A stretch of 44,823 bases of DNA from UBA5862 sp002408105 (GCA_034189125.1 JAXHVB010000139.1:1-44823), one strand, 5' to 3'. Positions 8,764-17,051 are shown, counted from the stretch's first letter. Translations and numbers: made by a program. The notes: a model not told the origin generated them from the letters alone.

Positions 8764-8798
8764 CCCGCCCTGTAGTTGCACCTTTACTATCGGGCGGG
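8764..8798. repeat. inverted repeat in the yggS-pilT divergent promoter region
   Basis: CCCGCCC at 8764-8770 is repeated in inverted form as GGGCGGG at 8792-8798, with 21 bp between. It lies in the 121-bp region between the yggS and pilT starts, where both promoters must be. It could be an operator or chance in GC-rich DNA. No convincing -35/-10 pair was found here for either gene. Confidence 0.3.
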
Positions 8799-8833
8799 AC
8801 CCCAGTGATTTGCGGAGATCCCTCGCTGTGAGC

Positions 8834-9868
8834 ATGGACATCACCGAAATGTTGGCGTTCTGCGTTAAGCAAAATGCCTCGGACCTACACCTGTCTGCAG
8901 GTTTGCCGCCAATGATTCGCGTTGATGGCGACGTGCGGCGAATCAACCTGCCGCCGCTCGAGCACAAGGACGTGCACCAGTTGATCTATGAGATCATGAA
9001 CGACAAGCAGCGCAAGGAATTCGAAGAGTTTCTTGAAACCGACTTTTCGTTCGAGGTGGCGGGGGTCGCTCGGTTTCGGGTGAATGCCTTCAACCAAAAC
9101 CGCGGCGCCGGAGCGGTGTTTCGAACCATTCCCTCAAAGGTGCTGACCATGGAAGACCTGGGCCTTGGCCAGGTGTTTCGTGACATGGCAATGGTCGAGC
9201 GCGGCCTGATTCTGGTCACCGGACCCACTGGTTCGGGCAAGAGCACGACCCTGGCCGCGATGATGGATCACATCAATGAGAACCGCTATGCCCACGTGCT
9301 CACCATTGAAGACCCCATCGAGTTCGTGCACGAGAGCAAGCGCTGTTTGGTGAATCAGCGGGAAGTGCACCGCGACACCCTGGGGTTTGAGCACGCGCTC
9401 CGCTCGGCGTTGCGGGAGGACCCCGATGTCATCCTGGTGGGCGAACTGCGGGATTTGGAGACCATTCGCTTGGCGTTGACTGCGGCGGAAACCGGACACG
9501 TGGTGTTCGGAACCCTGCACACCAACTCGGCGGCCAAAACGATCGACCGGGTTGTCGACGTGTTCCCTGCCGAAGAAAAGGCCATGGTGCGATCGATGCT
9601 CTCGGAGTCGCTGCAAGCGGTGGTGTCGCAAACGCTGCTGAAAAAGCTCAACGGGGGGCGGGTGGCGGCGCATGAGATCATGATCGCCACATCGGCCATT
9701 CGCAACCTCATCCGGGAGGACAAGGTGGCGCAGATGTACTCGGCGATTCAGACTGGGGGTTCGCTCGGCATGCAGACCATGGACCAAAGCCTGAAAGAGC
9801 TCCTTGCCAAGGGCCTGATTTCCCGCCAGGCAGCGCGTGAGAAAGCCAAGGCTCCAGACTCCCTATAG
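8834..9868 (+). CDS. pilT: type IV pilus retraction ATPase PilT
   Basis: Hexameric secretion-family ATPase that powers pilus retraction and twitching. The product from ATG 8834 is 344 residues, the same length as P. aeruginosa PilT, and begins MDITEMLAF as that protein does. The Walker A motif GPTGSGKST lies near residues 129-137, followed by the Asp and His boxes (TIEDPIEF, TLHTNSAAKT) and the retraction-specific AIRNLIRE motif near the C-terminus. A GTG at 8828, two codons upstream, is 9 bp after GGAGA and may be the real initiation codon. It is 76 bp ahead of pilU. Confidence 0.97.
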   Translation: MDITEMLAFCVKQNASDLHLSAGLPPMIRVDGDVRRINLPPLEHKDVHQLIYEIMNDKQRKEFEEFLETDFSFEVAGVARFRVNAFNQNRGAGAVFRTIPSKVLTMEDLGLGQVFRDMAMVERGLILVTGPTGSGKSTTLAAMMDHINENRYAHVLTIEDPIEFVHESKRCLVNQREVHRDTLGFEHALRSALREDPDVILVGELRDLETIRLALTAAETGHVVFGTLHTNSAAKTIDRVVDVFPAEEKAMVRSMLSESLQAVVSQTLLKKLNGGRVAAHEIMIATSAIRNLIREDKVAQMYSAIQTGGSLGMQTMDQSLKELLAKGLISRQAAREKAKAPDSL

Positions 9869-9944
9869 CTAGGCGGCGGTGCGCCGTGACCGCGCAGCCG
9901 TTGAGTGCCCTTCACCCATTGCACTTCGAGCAGGAAGCGAGCCC

Positions 9945-11081
9945 ATGCAGTTTGACTCTTATCTTCAATTGATGGTCGAAAAGGACGCCTCGGACCTCTT
10001 CGTGACCGCCGGTGTGCCGCCCAGCATGAAAGTGAACGGCCGCATCATGCCGGTCAGCCGCACTGCGCTCAGCCCCGAACAAAGTCGCGAAATGGTGTTC
10101 AGCATCATGACCGACGCCCAACGTGCCCAGTTCGTTGCGGAACACGAGTGCAATTTTGCCATCAGCGCCCGCGGCGTCGGCCGCTTTCGCGTCAGTGCGT
10201 TCTATCAGCGCAACCTGGCGGGCATGGTACTAAGGCGGATCCAGACCGAAATCCCCCGCCTCGACGACCTGGCCTTGCCCGAAGTCATCAAGGAGCTGGC
10301 CATGACCCGGCGCGGGTTGGTGGTGTTCGTCGGTGCCACCGGGACCGGGAAGTCGACCTCCCTGGCAGCCATGATCGGCCACCGCAACCAAAACAGCCAC
10401 GGACACATCATCACCATCGAAGACCCGATTGAGTTCCTCCACCGGCACCAGGGGTGCATCGTCACCCAGCGTGAGGTCGGCATCGACACCGACAGTTTTG
10501 AAGTGGCGCTGAAAAACACACTGCGCCAAGCCCCAGATGTCATCATGATTGGTGAGGTGCGCAGCCGGGAAGTGATGAACCACGCGATCGCGTTCGCCGA
10601 GACCGGCCACCTCTGCCTCTGTACGCTGCATGCGAACAACGCCAACCAGGCCCTGGACCGCATCATCCATTTTTTTCCGCCGGATCAGCACGATCAGATT
10701 TTCATGGACCTCTCGCTGAACCTGCGCGCGGTGGTGGCCCAGCAATTGATTCCGAGCGCAGACGGTGAGGGCCGCAGGGCCGTGATCGAGGTGTTGCTGA
10801 ATTCGCCGCTGGTGGCCGACCAGATGCGCAAGGGAGAGGTTCATCTGTTGAAGGAGCTGATGGGCAAGTCGCGTGAACTGGGTATGCAGACGTTCGACCA
10901 GGCCCTGTTCGAGCTCTACAGCGCAGGCGAAATCACCTATGAAGATGCGCTCGCCCACGCCGATTCCAAGAATGAACTCCGCTTGATGATCAAGCTGTCC
11001 AGCAGCGATGCCCGGGGACTCAACGCGGCCGCGGATCGGCTCAGTCTTGCGGACGACGACGCACCGAGCAAGTCCTGGTAG
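9945..11081 (+). CDS. pilU: PilT-like accessory retraction ATPase PilU
   Basis: A 378-residue PilT paralogue that works with PilT to give high-force retraction. Walker A is GATGTGKST at residues 130-138, with TIEDPIEF and TLHANNANQALDRI downstream. The C-terminus has the extra tail typical of PilU (382 residues in P. aeruginosa). The start at 9945 follows AGGA and gives the conserved MQFDSYLQLMVEKDASDL; the open frame extends to 9879, but that part resembles nothing. The stop is only 6 bp from the stop of the convergent pyrX gene. Confidence 0.96.
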   Translation: MQFDSYLQLMVEKDASDLFVTAGVPPSMKVNGRIMPVSRTALSPEQSREMVFSIMTDAQRAQFVAEHECNFAISARGVGRFRVSAFYQRNLAGMVLRRIQTEIPRLDDLALPEVIKELAMTRRGLVVFVGATGTGKSTSLAAMIGHRNQNSHGHIITIEDPIEFLHRHQGCIVTQREVGIDTDSFEVALKNTLRQAPDVIMIGEVRSREVMNHAIAFAETGHLCLCTLHANNANQALDRIIHFFPPDQHDQIFMDLSLNLRAVVAQQLIPSADGEGRRAVIEVLLNSPLVADQMRKGEVHLLKELMGKSRELGMQTFDQALFELYSAGEITYEDALAHADSKNELRLMIKLSSSDARGLNAAADRLSLADDDAPSKSW

Positions 11082-11087
11082 GCGCCA

Positions 11088-12383
11088 TCAGCGGCCCGCC
11101 GCGTACGCGATGGAACCGCCGAGCAGGGTGTAGCGCACCCGCCCCTTGAGGGTGCGCCCGAGCAAGGGGTTGTTGTGACCGGCTGAGCACATCTCCGCCG
11201 CGGTCAGAGTCCAGCGCTCCTCCGGATCAAACAGCACCAGATCGGCGCGGCTTCCCGGCGCGAGGGTGCCGCCCTCAATGCCGAGCAGTCGGGCTGGCGC
11301 GGTGCTCAGCCGGGACACCAGCTGGGACAGCGAGATCCCCGCCTCGCCGGCGGCTGCAAGCGCAAGCGGGAGCAGGGTTTCGAACGCCGAGATGCCGGGT
11401 GCCGTCGCGGCGAATGGAGCCATCTTCGCCTCGGGTTCATGGGGCTGATGGTCGGAGCAGAGCATGCCGATGGTGCCGTCGAGTACGCCTGTCAACAGCG
11501 CCTGACGGTCGGCCTCTCCCCGCAGCGGGGGGCGCGTGTGGAAGGCGCCATCGTAGTGCTGCAGTTCTGCGTGGGTCCAGATAAGTTGGTGTGCGGCCAC
11601 ATCGGCGCTCACCGGCAAGCCATCGGCCTGGGCGGCGGCAATGAGGGCCACTGATCGCGCCGCCGATATGCGACCGAAGTGCACTGCAGGTCCCCCGGCG
11701 CGGACCAGCTCCAAGGTGGCGGCAATGGCCGCGGTCTCCGCACTGGAGGGGATTTCCGCCAGCCCGAGCTGGGTGGCGACCGGCCCTTCGTGGGCCACGC
11801 CTCCGGCGGCGAGGGCAGCGTCCTCCATTTCCAGAATCACTGGCAGTCCGAGGGCGCTCGCGTACTGCAGGCAGTGGCGCAGCACCCTGAGGTTGGAGAA
11901 GGGCCGCCGGGCGTTGCCCAGGGCAACGCACCCGGAGTCGGCCAGAGCGCCCATCTCGGCGAGCAACTCGCCAGCGAGCTTTTGGGTCAGCGCGCCGATC
12001 GCGAACACCCGAGGAAAGCCGCTGTCGGCCGCACGGGCGGCCACGAGCTGCACTGCCGCCGGGGTATCCAGGACCAGCGCCGTGTCCGGTGGACAGCACA
12101 GGGACGTGACCCCACCGTGCAGCGCAGCGGTGGCTTCCCTTGCCACGCTGTCCTGGTGCTCGGCCCCGAATCCGTACAGCCGCGCGGCCAAGTCCACCCA
12201 GCCCGGTGCTGCCACAAGCCCGGCCGCCTCGATGGTGGTTTGTGCCCGGAGCCCGTTGGGCTCGGCCCCCCAGGCTTCTACCCGCCCTTGCGACAGGTAC
12301 AGGTCGGTGACTTGGTCGGTTCCGGTGGCCGGGTCGATCAGCCGCGCCTGCCGGATCCGCACTGCTGCGTGCGGCTCTGTCAT
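11088..12383 (-). CDS. pyrX: dihydroorotase-like, probably inactive subunit partner of aspartate transcarbamoylase
   Basis: A 431-residue amidohydrolase-fold protein of the PyrC'/PyrX type. Active dihydroorotases carry a metal-binding HxH in a D-x-HxH-L-R-E context near the N-terminus. Here the equivalent stretch after PGWVD reads LAARLYGFG (residues 65-73), so both histidines are gone (A66, R68). The later SDHQPHEP block is kept. In Pseudomonas such non-catalytic homologues assemble with PyrB and are needed for its dodecameric form. The ATG overlaps the pyrB stop as ATGA, which fits fixed stoichiometry. A working dihydroorotase must be encoded elsewhere. Confidence 0.9.
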   Translation of the reverse strand: MTEPHAAVRIRQARLIDPATGTDQVTDLYLSQGRVEAWGAEPNGLRAQTTIEAAGLVAAPGWVDLAARLYGFGAEHQDSVAREATAALHGGVTSLCCPPDTALVLDTPAAVQLVAARAADSGFPRVFAIGALTQKLAGELLAEMGALADSGCVALGNARRPFSNLRVLRHCLQYASALGLPVILEMEDAALAAGGVAHEGPVATQLGLAEIPSSAETAAIAATLELVRAGGPAVHFGRISAARSVALIAAAQADGLPVSADVAAHQLIWTHAELQHYDGAFHTRPPLRGEADRQALLTGVLDGTIGMLCSDHQPHEPEAKMAPFAATAPGISAFETLLPLALAAAGEAGISLSQLVSRLSTAPARLLGIEGGTLAPGSRADLVLFDPEERWTLTAAEMCSAGHNNPLLGRTLKGRVRYTLLGGSIAYAAGR

Positions 12384-13378
12384 TTCACGGGCCCTGTGCC
12401 GCGGGCCTGGGTCTGTCCGCTGATGGCCATGGACAGGATTGCCATGCGCACCGCGATCCCGTAACTGACCTGCTGCAGGATGACTGACTGGGGCCCGTCC
12501 GCGACTTCGGACTGGATTTCAACCCCGCGGTTGATGGGGCCGGGGTGCATCACGATCGCATCCGGTTGGGCAAGGGCCAGCTTTTCCGCGGTGAGGCCGT
12601 AGCGGCGGTAGTATTCTTCGAAGCTCGGTAGCAACCCACTCTGCATGCGCTCACGCTGCAAGCGCAGCATGATCACGACGTCGACCCCGGCAAGACCGGT
12701 CGCCATGTCGGTGAATTTCTGCACGCCGAAGGATTCGATGTCCGTCGGCAGCAAGGTCGGTGGGGCCACCACGCGCACTTCGGCAGTGCCGAGTGTGCGC
12801 AGCGCACGGATCTGTGATCTGGCCACGCGCGAGTGCAGCACATCTCCCACGATGGCCACCCGCAGAGGTGCGAATTGGCCTTTGTGGCGCCGGATGGTGA
12901 GCATGTCGAGCAATGCCTGGGTCGGGTGGGCATGGCGGCCATCACCGGCATTGATGACCGCCACCTGGGGTGTGACCCGCTCGGCAATGAAGTGCGCGGC
13001 GCCGCTGTCGGCGTGGCGCACGATGAACATGTCGGTGGCCATGGCTTCAAGGTTGCGCAGCATGTCCAGGAGGCTCTCGCCTTTGCTGGTGGCCGAGGTG
13101 GAAATGTTCAGGTTGAGCACATCGGCAGACAGCCGCTTGGCTGCGAGTTCGAAGGTGGTGCGGGTGCGGGTGCTGGCTTCGAAAAACAGATTCATGACTG
13201 TTTTTCCTCGCAGCAAGGGCACCTTTTTGACGGCCTGGTCTTCCACCGAGAGAAATGACTCGGCGGTGTCGAGGATTTCGGTGATCAGTGCTGCCGGTAA
13301 ACCTTCGATGGCCAGTAGGTGGCGCAGCTTGCCGTCTGCGGTGAGCTGAAGTTGGGCCGCGTGTGGGGGGGGTGTCAT
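12380..13378 (-). CDS. pyrB: aspartate carbamoyltransferase, catalytic subunit
   Basis: Condenses carbamoyl phosphate with aspartate in pyrimidine synthesis. The product is 332 residues and has the carbamoyl-phosphate motif STRTRTTFE, HPTQALLD, the MLRLQRERM loop and HPGPINRGVE. The N-terminal leader before the first conserved helix (about 15 residues, MTPPPHAAQLQLTADGK) matches the class A ATCase layout of Pseudomonas, where the extension contacts the PyrC' subunit. Start 13378 is preferred over 13516 because the alternative adds sequence with no family match. The gap to pyrR is 41 bp. Confidence 0.96.
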   Translation of the reverse strand: MTPPPHAAQLQLTADGKLRHLLAIEGLPAALITEILDTAESFLSVEDQAVKKVPLLRGKTVMNLFFEASTRTRTTFELAAKRLSADVLNLNISTSATSKGESLLDMLRNLEAMATDMFIVRHADSGAAHFIAERVTPQVAVINAGDGRHAHPTQALLDMLTIRRHKGQFAPLRVAIVGDVLHSRVARSQIRALRTLGTAEVRVVAPPTLLPTDIESFGVQKFTDMATGLAGVDVVIMLRLQRERMQSGLLPSFEEYYRRYGLTAEKLALAQPDAIVMHPGPINRGVEIQSEVADGPQSVILQQVSYGIAVRMAILSMAISGQTQARGTGPVK

Positions 13379-13419
13379 GGCCGGCGCAGTGTATCTGATG
13401 TCGATGCGCCTGTGCAGGT

Positions 13420-13923
13420 TCAGCGGGTTTTCTGCTCGTCCAGGCGCAGGCTCAGGGGCGCCGGTCCCTGCAACTTGATGCGCTGCTGCTTTTCCAGCTG
13501 GACTTCGGCGCCACAAATGTCCGGCTGGAGTGGCAACTCGCGCCGACCGACATCCAGCAGCACGGCGAGGGTGACTGAAGCCGGCCGGCCATAGTCGAAA
13601 AGCTCATTGAGGGCGGCGCGCACGGTTCGCCCGCTCATGATGATGTCGTCCACCAGCACCAGGTGTTGTCCCTCGACTGAGAAGGGCAACTCCGAAGGTT
13701 CAACCTGAGGGTGCAGCCCAATGCGGGTGAAATCGTCTCGATAAAAGCTGATGTTCAGCACCCCGAGCGGGTCGGTGCGACGCAATCGTTGGCGCAAGGC
13801 TTCAGCAATCCACACGCCACCGGTTTGAATGCCAATCAACGCAGGTGGCTGCCCCTGGCGAAAGCGGTCACGCAACCGTTCGGCCATCTGGTCCAGTAGA
13901 GGGTCGATTTCAGGCAGGTCCAT
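13420..13923 (-). CDS. pyrR: PyrR: pyrimidine regulatory protein / uracil phosphoribosyltransferase family
   Basis: A 167-residue type I phosphoribosyltransferase-fold protein. The PRPP-binding signature is LVLVDDIIMSGRTVRAALNEL, and SFYRDDFTRIGLHPQV matches PyrR. In Bacillus PyrR is an RNA-binding attenuator; in Pseudomonas it sits at the head of pyrRBC' and its mode of action differs and is less clear. I see no attenuator structure in the 41 bp before pyrB. The start at 13923 lies inside the end of ruvX (14-bp overlap) and gives the family length (about 170). Confidence 0.93.
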   Translation of the reverse strand: MDLPEIDPLLDQMAERLRDRFRQGQPPALIGIQTGGVWIAEALRQRLRRTDPLGVLNISFYRDDFTRIGLHPQVEPSELPFSVEGQHLVLVDDIIMSGRTVRAALNELFDYGRPASVTLAVLLDVGRRELPLQPDICGAEVQLEKQQRIKLQGPAPLSLRLDEQKTR

Positions 13924-14347
13924 CCCGCACTCCCGTGGCGTCATCGCTGGCGTGTGCCAACCAGGTTTCAAGAATCACTTGCGCAGCGACGGCGTCGATC
14001 TTGGTCTCGCGGCGCCGCGCACGCGGCGATTGGCGTGTCCGTGCGGCACGTGAACTCAGCCGTTCGTCCACCAAGTGAACCGGACAATGGTACCGGTCCG
14101 CGAGTCGGTTGCGAAATTTGCGCGCCCGCTGGGCCATCGGGCTGTCGCTGTCGTCCATGTTGAGTGGTTCGCCCACCACCATGGCGTCGGGGCGCCACTG
14201 TTTGATCAGTCGATCCAGCTGTGACCAGTCGGGCTGCCCATCGCGTGCGGCCACAACCTCCAGGGGTGTGGCGGTTGCGGTGAGTGTCTGGCCCACGGCC
14301 ACGCCGATCTTGGTCACCCCGAAATCGAAGCCTAGAAGGGTTTGCAG
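13910..14347 (-). CDS. ruvX: RuvX/YqgF, 16S rRNA-processing RNase H-fold nuclease
   Basis: RNase H-fold protein (YqgF/RuvX) linked to pre-16S rRNA processing and proposed as an alternative resolvase. The conserved N-terminus of the family is a short strand ending in FDFG, whose Asp is catalytic. In this gene the FDFG codons lie upstream of the first GTG (14317), and no ATG, GTG or TTG occurs in frame between them and an in-frame TAA at 14359-14357. The only plausible initiator is CTG at 14347, seven bases after AAGG, giving MQTLLGFDFGVTKIGVAVGQ and 145 residues. Further motifs are GEPLNMD and the DERLSSRAA region, with a C-terminal Asp in KIDAVAAQ. It overlaps pyrR by 14 bp. Confidence 0.88.
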   Translation of the reverse strand: MQTLLGFDFGVTKIGVAVGQTLTATATPLEVVAARDGQPDWSQLDRLIKQWRPDAMVVGEPLNMDDSDSPMAQRARKFRNRLADRYHCPVHLVDERLSSRAARTRQSPRARRRETKIDAVAAQVILETWLAHASDDATGVRDGPA

Positions 14348-14351
14348 GGAG

Positions 14352-14358
14352 CCACCTT
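14352..14358 (-). promoter_or_regulatory. ribosome binding site that supports the CTG start of ruvX
   Basis: AAGGTGG on the minus strand lies in the 19-bp gap between the yqgE stop and ruvX. Its AAGG core is 7 bases ahead of the CTG at 14347-14345, an ideal distance. For the GTG at 14317 this site would be far too distant. It therefore decides the start choice. Confidence 0.6.
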
Positions 14359-14366
14359 AAACGGGT

Positions 14367-14930
14367 TCAAGCCCGCCCGCCTTCGGGGGCCAGCAACTGG
14401 AGGTTGACCCCGAGGTGGTCTGCTGCAGCCTGCAAGCGCGCTGCAGCAGGGACTCGGAAGAGGGTGTTGGGGTCTGCGCCCACCGTGAGCCAGGCGTTTT
14501 CTGCAAGCTCCTTTTCCAACTGTCCGGGGCCCCAGCCAGCATAGCCGATCGCCACCAGAAACTCCGCCGGCCCCTCTCCCTTGGCCAGTGCCTGCAGAAT
14601 GTCCTGTGATGTTGTTACACCGATCTCGTCGGTGACCTGGAGTGTTGCAGCAAAGGTGTCCGGGGGGCTGCGGTGCAGGATGAACCCGTGGTCGGTTTGG
14701 ACCGGACCACCGGCGTACACCGGCGGGTCTGTTGCCATGGTCGCACTCAAGGGAATGGCCACCTGTTCCAGCAAGGTCGAGAGTGACAGCTGCAGAGGTC
14801 GGTTTACGACCAGGCCCATCGCACCTTGCGCATTGTGTTCACACAGGTAGGTGAGGGTTTGGGAAAAGCGTGGATCGCACATGTTCGGCATGGCGATCAG
14901 AAAATGGTCGCGAAGAAATTCCACACCCAA
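14367..14930 (-). CDS. yqgE: YqgE/AlgH family protein
   Basis: A 187-residue protein of the UPF0301 (YqgE/AlgH) family, with the family opening DHFLIAMPNMCDPRFSQTL, the block GAMGLVVNRPL, GGPVQTDHGF, and IGYAGWGPGQLEKEL. AlgH was named for an effect on alginate in P. aeruginosa; the biochemical role is unknown. No ATG is available: the start is TTG at 14930 or GTG at 14924, the latter with GAGG at good distance. It lies between tonB and ruvX in the order found in Pseudomonas. Confidence 0.92.
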   Translation of the reverse strand: MGVEFLRDHFLIAMPNMCDPRFSQTLTYLCEHNAQGAMGLVVNRPLQLSLSTLLEQVAIPLSATMATDPPVYAGGPVQTDHGFILHRSPPDTFAATLQVTDEIGVTTSQDILQALAKGEGPAEFLVAIGYAGWGPGQLEKELAENAWLTVGADPNTLFRVPAAARLQAAADHLGVNLQLLAPEGGRA

Positions 14931-14997
14931 TCGGCCTCGGCGTCTCCAGTGGGCCCAGTATCCCGCGGCGCTCCACTGCCGGCAAGCGCGTCTTGGG

Positions 14998-15882
14998 TCA
15001 CGACGAGCTGTAGCGGTTCTTGCGAAAACTCCAGGTGCGGATGATCTGCAGGACGTCCACTTCCTGGCTCAGTTCCGGAGGGAAGGGGCTGAAGGGAGCT
15101 GCAAGGCGAACGATTTTGACCGCCGCCTCGTCGAGCAGTGGATACCCCGATGACTCCAGCACCTCCACGCGGTTCACCGACCCATCTGGAAGCAAGGCGA
15201 CCAACAAACGCACATTGCCGAAAATTTGTTGACGCCGGGCTTCGGCCGGGTAGTTGAGGTTGCCGATGCGCTCCACTTTCTTGCGCCATGCATTGAGGTA
15301 AGCCGCGTCCAGTGCCTGTTGGGTCGAGGCGGCATTGATGGTCCGCACCCGAGGCCGGCGTGCGTACAGGTTGCGTTGGCGGTCCAACTCGGCTTCCAGC
15401 CCTGCTATTTCGATGCTGCGGCTGAGCCGCTCCGGGTCGATCTCTATTGGCTCCAGCTCCGGCTCGGGCTCCGGAGGGGGCGGAGGTTGTTCAATGCGGG
15501 TGACGGCGTCTTCGTTGCGCCTCTCAGTCGTGATCCGCGGCTGGGGCTGTGGTGGGCTTGGTGTCACGGGCTGGGTCGCAGCGGCTTCTGGATGCTGAGT
15601 CGGGTTGGCTGCCGGGGCGCGCATGTCGGTGGTGGGCTGGACTGCATCGGCCTCGGTGCCACTGCCGGTTTGATTGGCTTGCGCCAGAAAATCCGCTTGT
15701 TCTGGGCGCTCTGCGGACGGCTGGGTGGCGATGGTGACTTCGACGCTGGGTGGTGACGGGGACGGCTCCGGGAGTTGGAAACCGATGCCCAAGAACACTG
15801 CGGCATGGAACACCAGCGCCAAGAAGGTGGTGAAGCCAAAACGGTCAGTGTCCGAGACTCTCGGCTGTCCGGCCATCGCCAT
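14998..15882 (-). CDS. tonB: TonB-family energy transducer (TonB3-like)
   Basis: A 294-residue TonB protein. Residues about 17-38 form the single transmembrane anchor (FGFTTFLALVFHAAVFLGIG). A long Pro/Glu-rich periplasmic spacer follows (runs such as PPPPPEPEPELEP), then a predicted coiled-coil stretch and a C-terminal TonB domain (YPAEARRQQIFGNVRLLVAL). It sits between gshB and yqgE and near pilG, the location of TonB3 (PA0406) in P. aeruginosa, which is reported to be needed for twitching. No ExbB/ExbD gene is nearby. The start at 15882 follows GAGGTG at good spacing. Confidence 0.88.
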   Translation of the reverse strand: MAMAGQPRVSDTDRFGFTTFLALVFHAAVFLGIGFQLPEPSPSPPSVEVTIATQPSAERPEQADFLAQANQTGSGTEADAVQPTTDMRAPAANPTQHPEAAATQPVTPSPPQPQPRITTERRNEDAVTRIEQPPPPPEPEPELEPIEIDPERLSRSIEIAGLEAELDRQRNLYARRPRVRTINAASTQQALDAAYLNAWRKKVERIGNLNYPAEARRQQIFGNVRLLVALLPDGSVNRVEVLESSGYPLLDEAAVKIVRLAAPFSPFPPELSQEVDVLQIIRTWSFRKNRYSSS

Positions 15883-15891
15883 GGTTGCACC

Positions 15892-16842
15892 TCAACGCCC
15901 GCGATGTGCCGCGATGGCGTCCAACAGTTGTCCGGCGATGTCGATGGAAAACTGGGCTTCCAGCTCACGGATGCAGGTGGGACTGGTGACGTTGATTTCC
16001 GTGAGGTAGTCGCCGATCACGTCGAGCCCGACGAACAGCAGCCCCATGGCCTTCAGGGTTGGCGCGACCTGTTCGCAGATCCAGCGGTCTCTGGTGGTCA
16101 ACTCGCGACCCTCCCCGCGCCCTCCAGCTGCAAGGTTGCCTCGCGTTTCGCCTTGTGCAGGGATGCGGGCCAGGGCGTAGGGAACAGGCTCACCATCGAT
16201 CACCAAGATGCGCTTGTCGCCTTCGGTGATTTCCGGAATGTAGCGTTGGGCCATGATGGGGCGCTGGCCGTAGGCGGTGAGTGTTTCCAAGATTACGCCC
16301 ACGTTGGGGTCATTGGGCGTCAGCCGGAACACCGATTGACCGCCCATGCCATCAAGGGGCTTGACCACGACGTCGCCGTGTTCATGGAAAAAGCCACGCA
16401 ACTGAGAGGCGTCGCTGCTGACCAGTAGCGGGGGCACCAGGTCGGGAAACTGCGCTGCGAACAGCTTCTCGTTGCAGTCGCGCAGCGCCTGCGGGCGATT
16501 CACAACCAGCACACCGGCCCGTTCCGCCCACTCCAGAAGATACGTGCTATAGATGTAATTGATGTCGAAAGGCGGGTCCTTGCGCATCAGGATGACATCG
16601 AAGCGGGAAAGCGGAGCGTACTCGGGCGCACCAAGGCAATACCAATCGTTCGGATCGCGCGCAACGCTGAGCGGCCGGCTGCGGCCCATTGCCACGCCGT
16701 CGGTCAGAAACAGGTCCCCTTGTTCCAGGTAGTGCAGCGACCAGCCGCGGTCTTGTGCGCCCCACAGCATCGCCAGCGTGCTGTCTTTTTTGTAGTGAAT
16801 CGAGGCGATGGGGTCCATCAGGACGGCGATGGAAAGGCTCAT
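15892..16842 (-). CDS. gshB: glutathione synthase
   Basis: ATP-grasp ligase that joins gamma-glutamylcysteine and glycine to form glutathione. It has 316 residues (E. coli 315) and the expected features: VLMDPIASIHYKKDSTLAML at the N-terminus, RKDPPFDINYIYSTYLLE, VVKPLDGMGGQSVFR for nucleotide binding, and the closing metal/ATP loop GLDVIGDYLTEINVTSPT. It is divergent from pilG across 241 bp, as in Pseudomonas, and only 9 bp ahead of tonB, so the two are likely co-transcribed. Confidence 0.97.
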   Translation of the reverse strand: MSLSIAVLMDPIASIHYKKDSTLAMLWGAQDRGWSLHYLEQGDLFLTDGVAMGRSRPLSVARDPNDWYCLGAPEYAPLSRFDVILMRKDPPFDINYIYSTYLLEWAERAGVLVVNRPQALRDCNEKLFAAQFPDLVPPLLVSSDASQLRGFFHEHGDVVVKPLDGMGGQSVFRLTPNDPNVGVILETLTAYGQRPIMAQRYIPEITEGDKRILVIDGEPVPYALARIPAQGETRGNLAAGGRGEGRELTTRDRWICEQVAPTLKAMGLLFVGLDVIGDYLTEINVTSPTCIRELEAQFSIDIAGQLLDAIAAHRGR

Positions 16843-17030
16843 GGATGACCGGGCTCCGGGTGCGTTCGACAGGACCCGCGGGTGGCACCGCCGGGCGGGC
16901 TACGTTAACCCGCTCCACCCGGTCGGGCAAGCGTGTCGCTGCGAACACACAAATGCGTGCGGAATCACAGAACCTTTGGGCGGCGATGGCGCGGCCTCAG
17001 GGGCCGACTAGGCTTAGGAGAGCGCGGAAA

Positions 17031-17051
17031 GTACGCCAGCAACCGGCGTAC
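17031..17051. repeat. perfect inverted repeat ahead of pilG
   Basis: GTACGCC (17031-17037) and GGCGTAC (17045-17051) form a perfect 7-bp inverted repeat around a 7-bp spacer, ending 32 bp before the pilG ATG. It could be a dimeric repressor or activator site, or a hairpin in the pilG 5' leader. The rest of the 241-bp gshB-pilG region holds no confident promoter; GGCC-TCAGG-GGCC near 17000 is a weaker repeat. Confidence 0.45.

Noticed and set aside
11088..12383. Active dihydroorotase
   Set aside because: The HxH metal ligands are missing, so the catalytic assignment is not supported.
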